A stretch of DNA of 23,110 nucleotides from Streptomyces sp. MMG1533. GTDB taxonomy: Bacteria > Actinomycetota > Actinomycetes > Streptomycetales > Streptomycetaceae. A model generated the notes under the pieces. That model worked only from the letters and a program-made list of their open reading frames with translations, made no database searches and was not told the origin of the DNA. Positions 22,302 to 23,110 of the stretch are shown here, piece after piece (the stretch's first letter is position 1; each line of letters begins with the position of its first letter). Location of the stretch: NCBI RefSeq assembly GCF_001279775.1, contig NZ_LGDG01000011.1, positions 1 through 23,110 on the forward strand, read 5' to 3'. Both the position numbers and the translations under genes were made by a program.

Positions 22302-23110
22302 CTACGGGGAGGGGGCGTCGAGATCGGCGGCTCGGGCGCGGGCTTGGGCGGCTCGGGCCGGGGCCTTGGCGCGATCGTAGGCCTCGGCGGACTGGAGGTA
22401 CGCGGTTCGCGCTTCGGCGAGGCGGAGAGCAGCCTTGTGGGCGAGAGCCAGGTTGTCGAGGGTCTGCCCCGCGCCGTACCAGTCCTCGAACTCCCGGCAG
22501 ATCTCCAGGGACCTGCCGTAAGCCACGACAGCCTCCTCCGCCCGGCCCGCCGCCCGCAGGGCGATGCCGAGGTTGTGCCACGCGATGGCCTCGAGGTGGC
22601 GGTCTTCGGTGGCCTGGGACAGGTCGCGGGCCCGGGTGTGGGCGTCGATCACCTCCGCCGTCCGGCCCGCATCCAGCAGGGCGAGACCAAGGTTGTTCCA
22701 CGCCATGCCCTCGCGGTAGCGGTCATCGGTGGCCCGGGACAGGTCGCGGGCCCGGGTGTGGGCGTCGATCGCCTCATCCGTCAGTCCCGCGTCCAGCAGG
22801 GCGAGACCAAGGTTGTTCCACGCTCTGGCCTCGCTCGGCCGGTCCCCGGTGCGGTGGGCGGCTTCCCGCGCGGCCTCCGCGACGGCGACCCAGTCATCGA
22901 AGTACCGCCGCCAGTTCAGGTACTCCCCCAGACACTCGGCCAGCCGCACCGCCATGGCCGCGAACCGCTCCTCCCGGGCCCAGCCCACCGCCGCCACCAG
23001 ACCCGCCCGCTCCCCGTCCAGCCACGCCAACGCCTTTGCCCGGTCCCCGAATTGCTCCGGCTCCTCCATCCCCGGCAACCACCGCAACCGGTCATCGGCC
23101 GCATCCGCCC
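22302..23110 (-). CDS. TPR-repeat protein, N-terminus beyond the window (probable C-terminal part of an NB-ARC/TPR regulator)
   Basis: Open in frame from the right edge to TAG at 22304-22302, so at least 269 aa are visible and the start is not in view. A TTG at 23087 could start translation, but the preceding residues (ADAADDRLRWLPG) continue the protein. The segment AKALAWLDGERAGLVAAVGWA is typical of the region joining NB-ARC ATPase domains to TPRs in AfsR-like and other STAND proteins. At least three TPR units of exactly 40 aa follow: EARAWNNLGLALLDAG, EGMAWNNLGLALLDAG and EAIAWHNLGIALRAAG, then a more diverged one (GAGQTLDNLALAHKAA). The C-terminus is an Ala/Arg-rich helix. Protein-protein interaction scaffold; partner unknown. 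Confidence 0.86.
   Translation of the reverse strand, partial: ADAADDRLRWLPGMEEPEQFGDRAKALAWLDGERAGLVAAVGWAREERFAAMAVRLAECLGEYLNWRRYFDDWVAVAEAAREAAHRTGDRPSEARAWNNLGLALLDAGLTDEAIDAHTRARDLSRATDDRYREGMAWNNLGLALLDAGRTAEVIDAHTRARDLSQATEDRHLEAIAWHNLGIALRAAGRAEEAVVAYGRSLEICREFEDWYGAGQTLDNLALAHKAALRLAEARTAYLQSAEAYDRAKAPARAAQARARAADLDAPSP
22501..22860 (-). repeat. 120-bp tandem period within the TPR gene
   Basis: Three in-register units start at 22501, 22621 and 22741. The second and third share their first 30 bases exactly and about 81 of the first 90; the first is more diverged. Each unit encodes one 40-residue TPR. The high DNA identity indicates recent duplication or gene conversion. Confidence 0.85.

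Noticed and set aside
22501..22860. CRISPR-like or non-coding tandem repeat
   Set aside because: The 120-bp period corresponds exactly to 40-residue TPR units in an open frame, so it is a coding repeat.

Overview
The window is high-GC actinobacterial DNA, most likely a Streptomyces chromosome. The support is very GC-rich third codon positions, frequent GTG/TTG starts with GGAGG-type ribosome sites, a GlgE-pathway gene order, a HelR-type RNA polymerase motor ATPase, an MDMPI/DinB-fold protein (a superfamily that includes mycothiol-dependent enzymes), and many small divergent regulator/target pairs. I see no rRNA, tRNA, CRISPR array, intact insertion sequence or prophage gene.

Left region (1-5469, + strand). 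This is the trehalose-to-glycogen route: treS (5' end cut by the window edge), maltokinase pep2/mak and branching enzyme glgB. In the known pathway TreS makes maltose from trehalose, Pep2 makes maltose-1-phosphate, GlgE (expected upstream, not in view) polymerises it, and GlgB branches the glucan. Here treS is broken by an exact 8-bp tandem duplication (764-771 / 772-779) just after its last catalytic Asp. GlgB carries an unusual Lys/Ala/Thr-rich, histone-tail-like N-terminus of about 80 residues.

Middle region (5470-11741). A small secreted two-cysteine protein and helR lie on the - strand. They are followed (reading leftwards) by an lrp/asnC - merR - trx unit with a 4-base GTGA stop/start overlap between merR and trx. 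Between trx and helR is an AT-rich island with a near-consensus + strand promoter about 100 bp ahead of a perfect 15-bp terminator hairpin: a candidate small RNA antisense to the helR leader. An epimerase-like SDR and an aldo/keto reductase form a two-gene + strand operon divergent from lrp.

Right region (11842-23110). An AAA+ ATPase and an MDMPI/DinB-fold protein lie on the - strand, the latter divergent from a marR gene with obvious operator repeats. Next come a zinc-ribbon-plus-membrane (DUF2127-like) protein, a DHA2-type 14-TM drug exporter divergent from its tetR regulator across a cluster of TGCAC/GTGCA palindromes, and a C4-dicarboxylate uptake module. That module is dctA divergent from a DcuS/CitA-type sensor kinase and its response regulator, with a perfect GTG-N6-GNCAC Crp-type site between them. 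The window ends inside a TPR protein whose 40-residue repeats are also visible as a 120-bp DNA period.

The most noteworthy signals are the treS duplication, the helR-leader antisense RNA candidate, the histone-like tail on GlgB, the 12-bp minisatellite running through the tetR stop codon, and the operator architectures of the four divergent regulator/target pairs.
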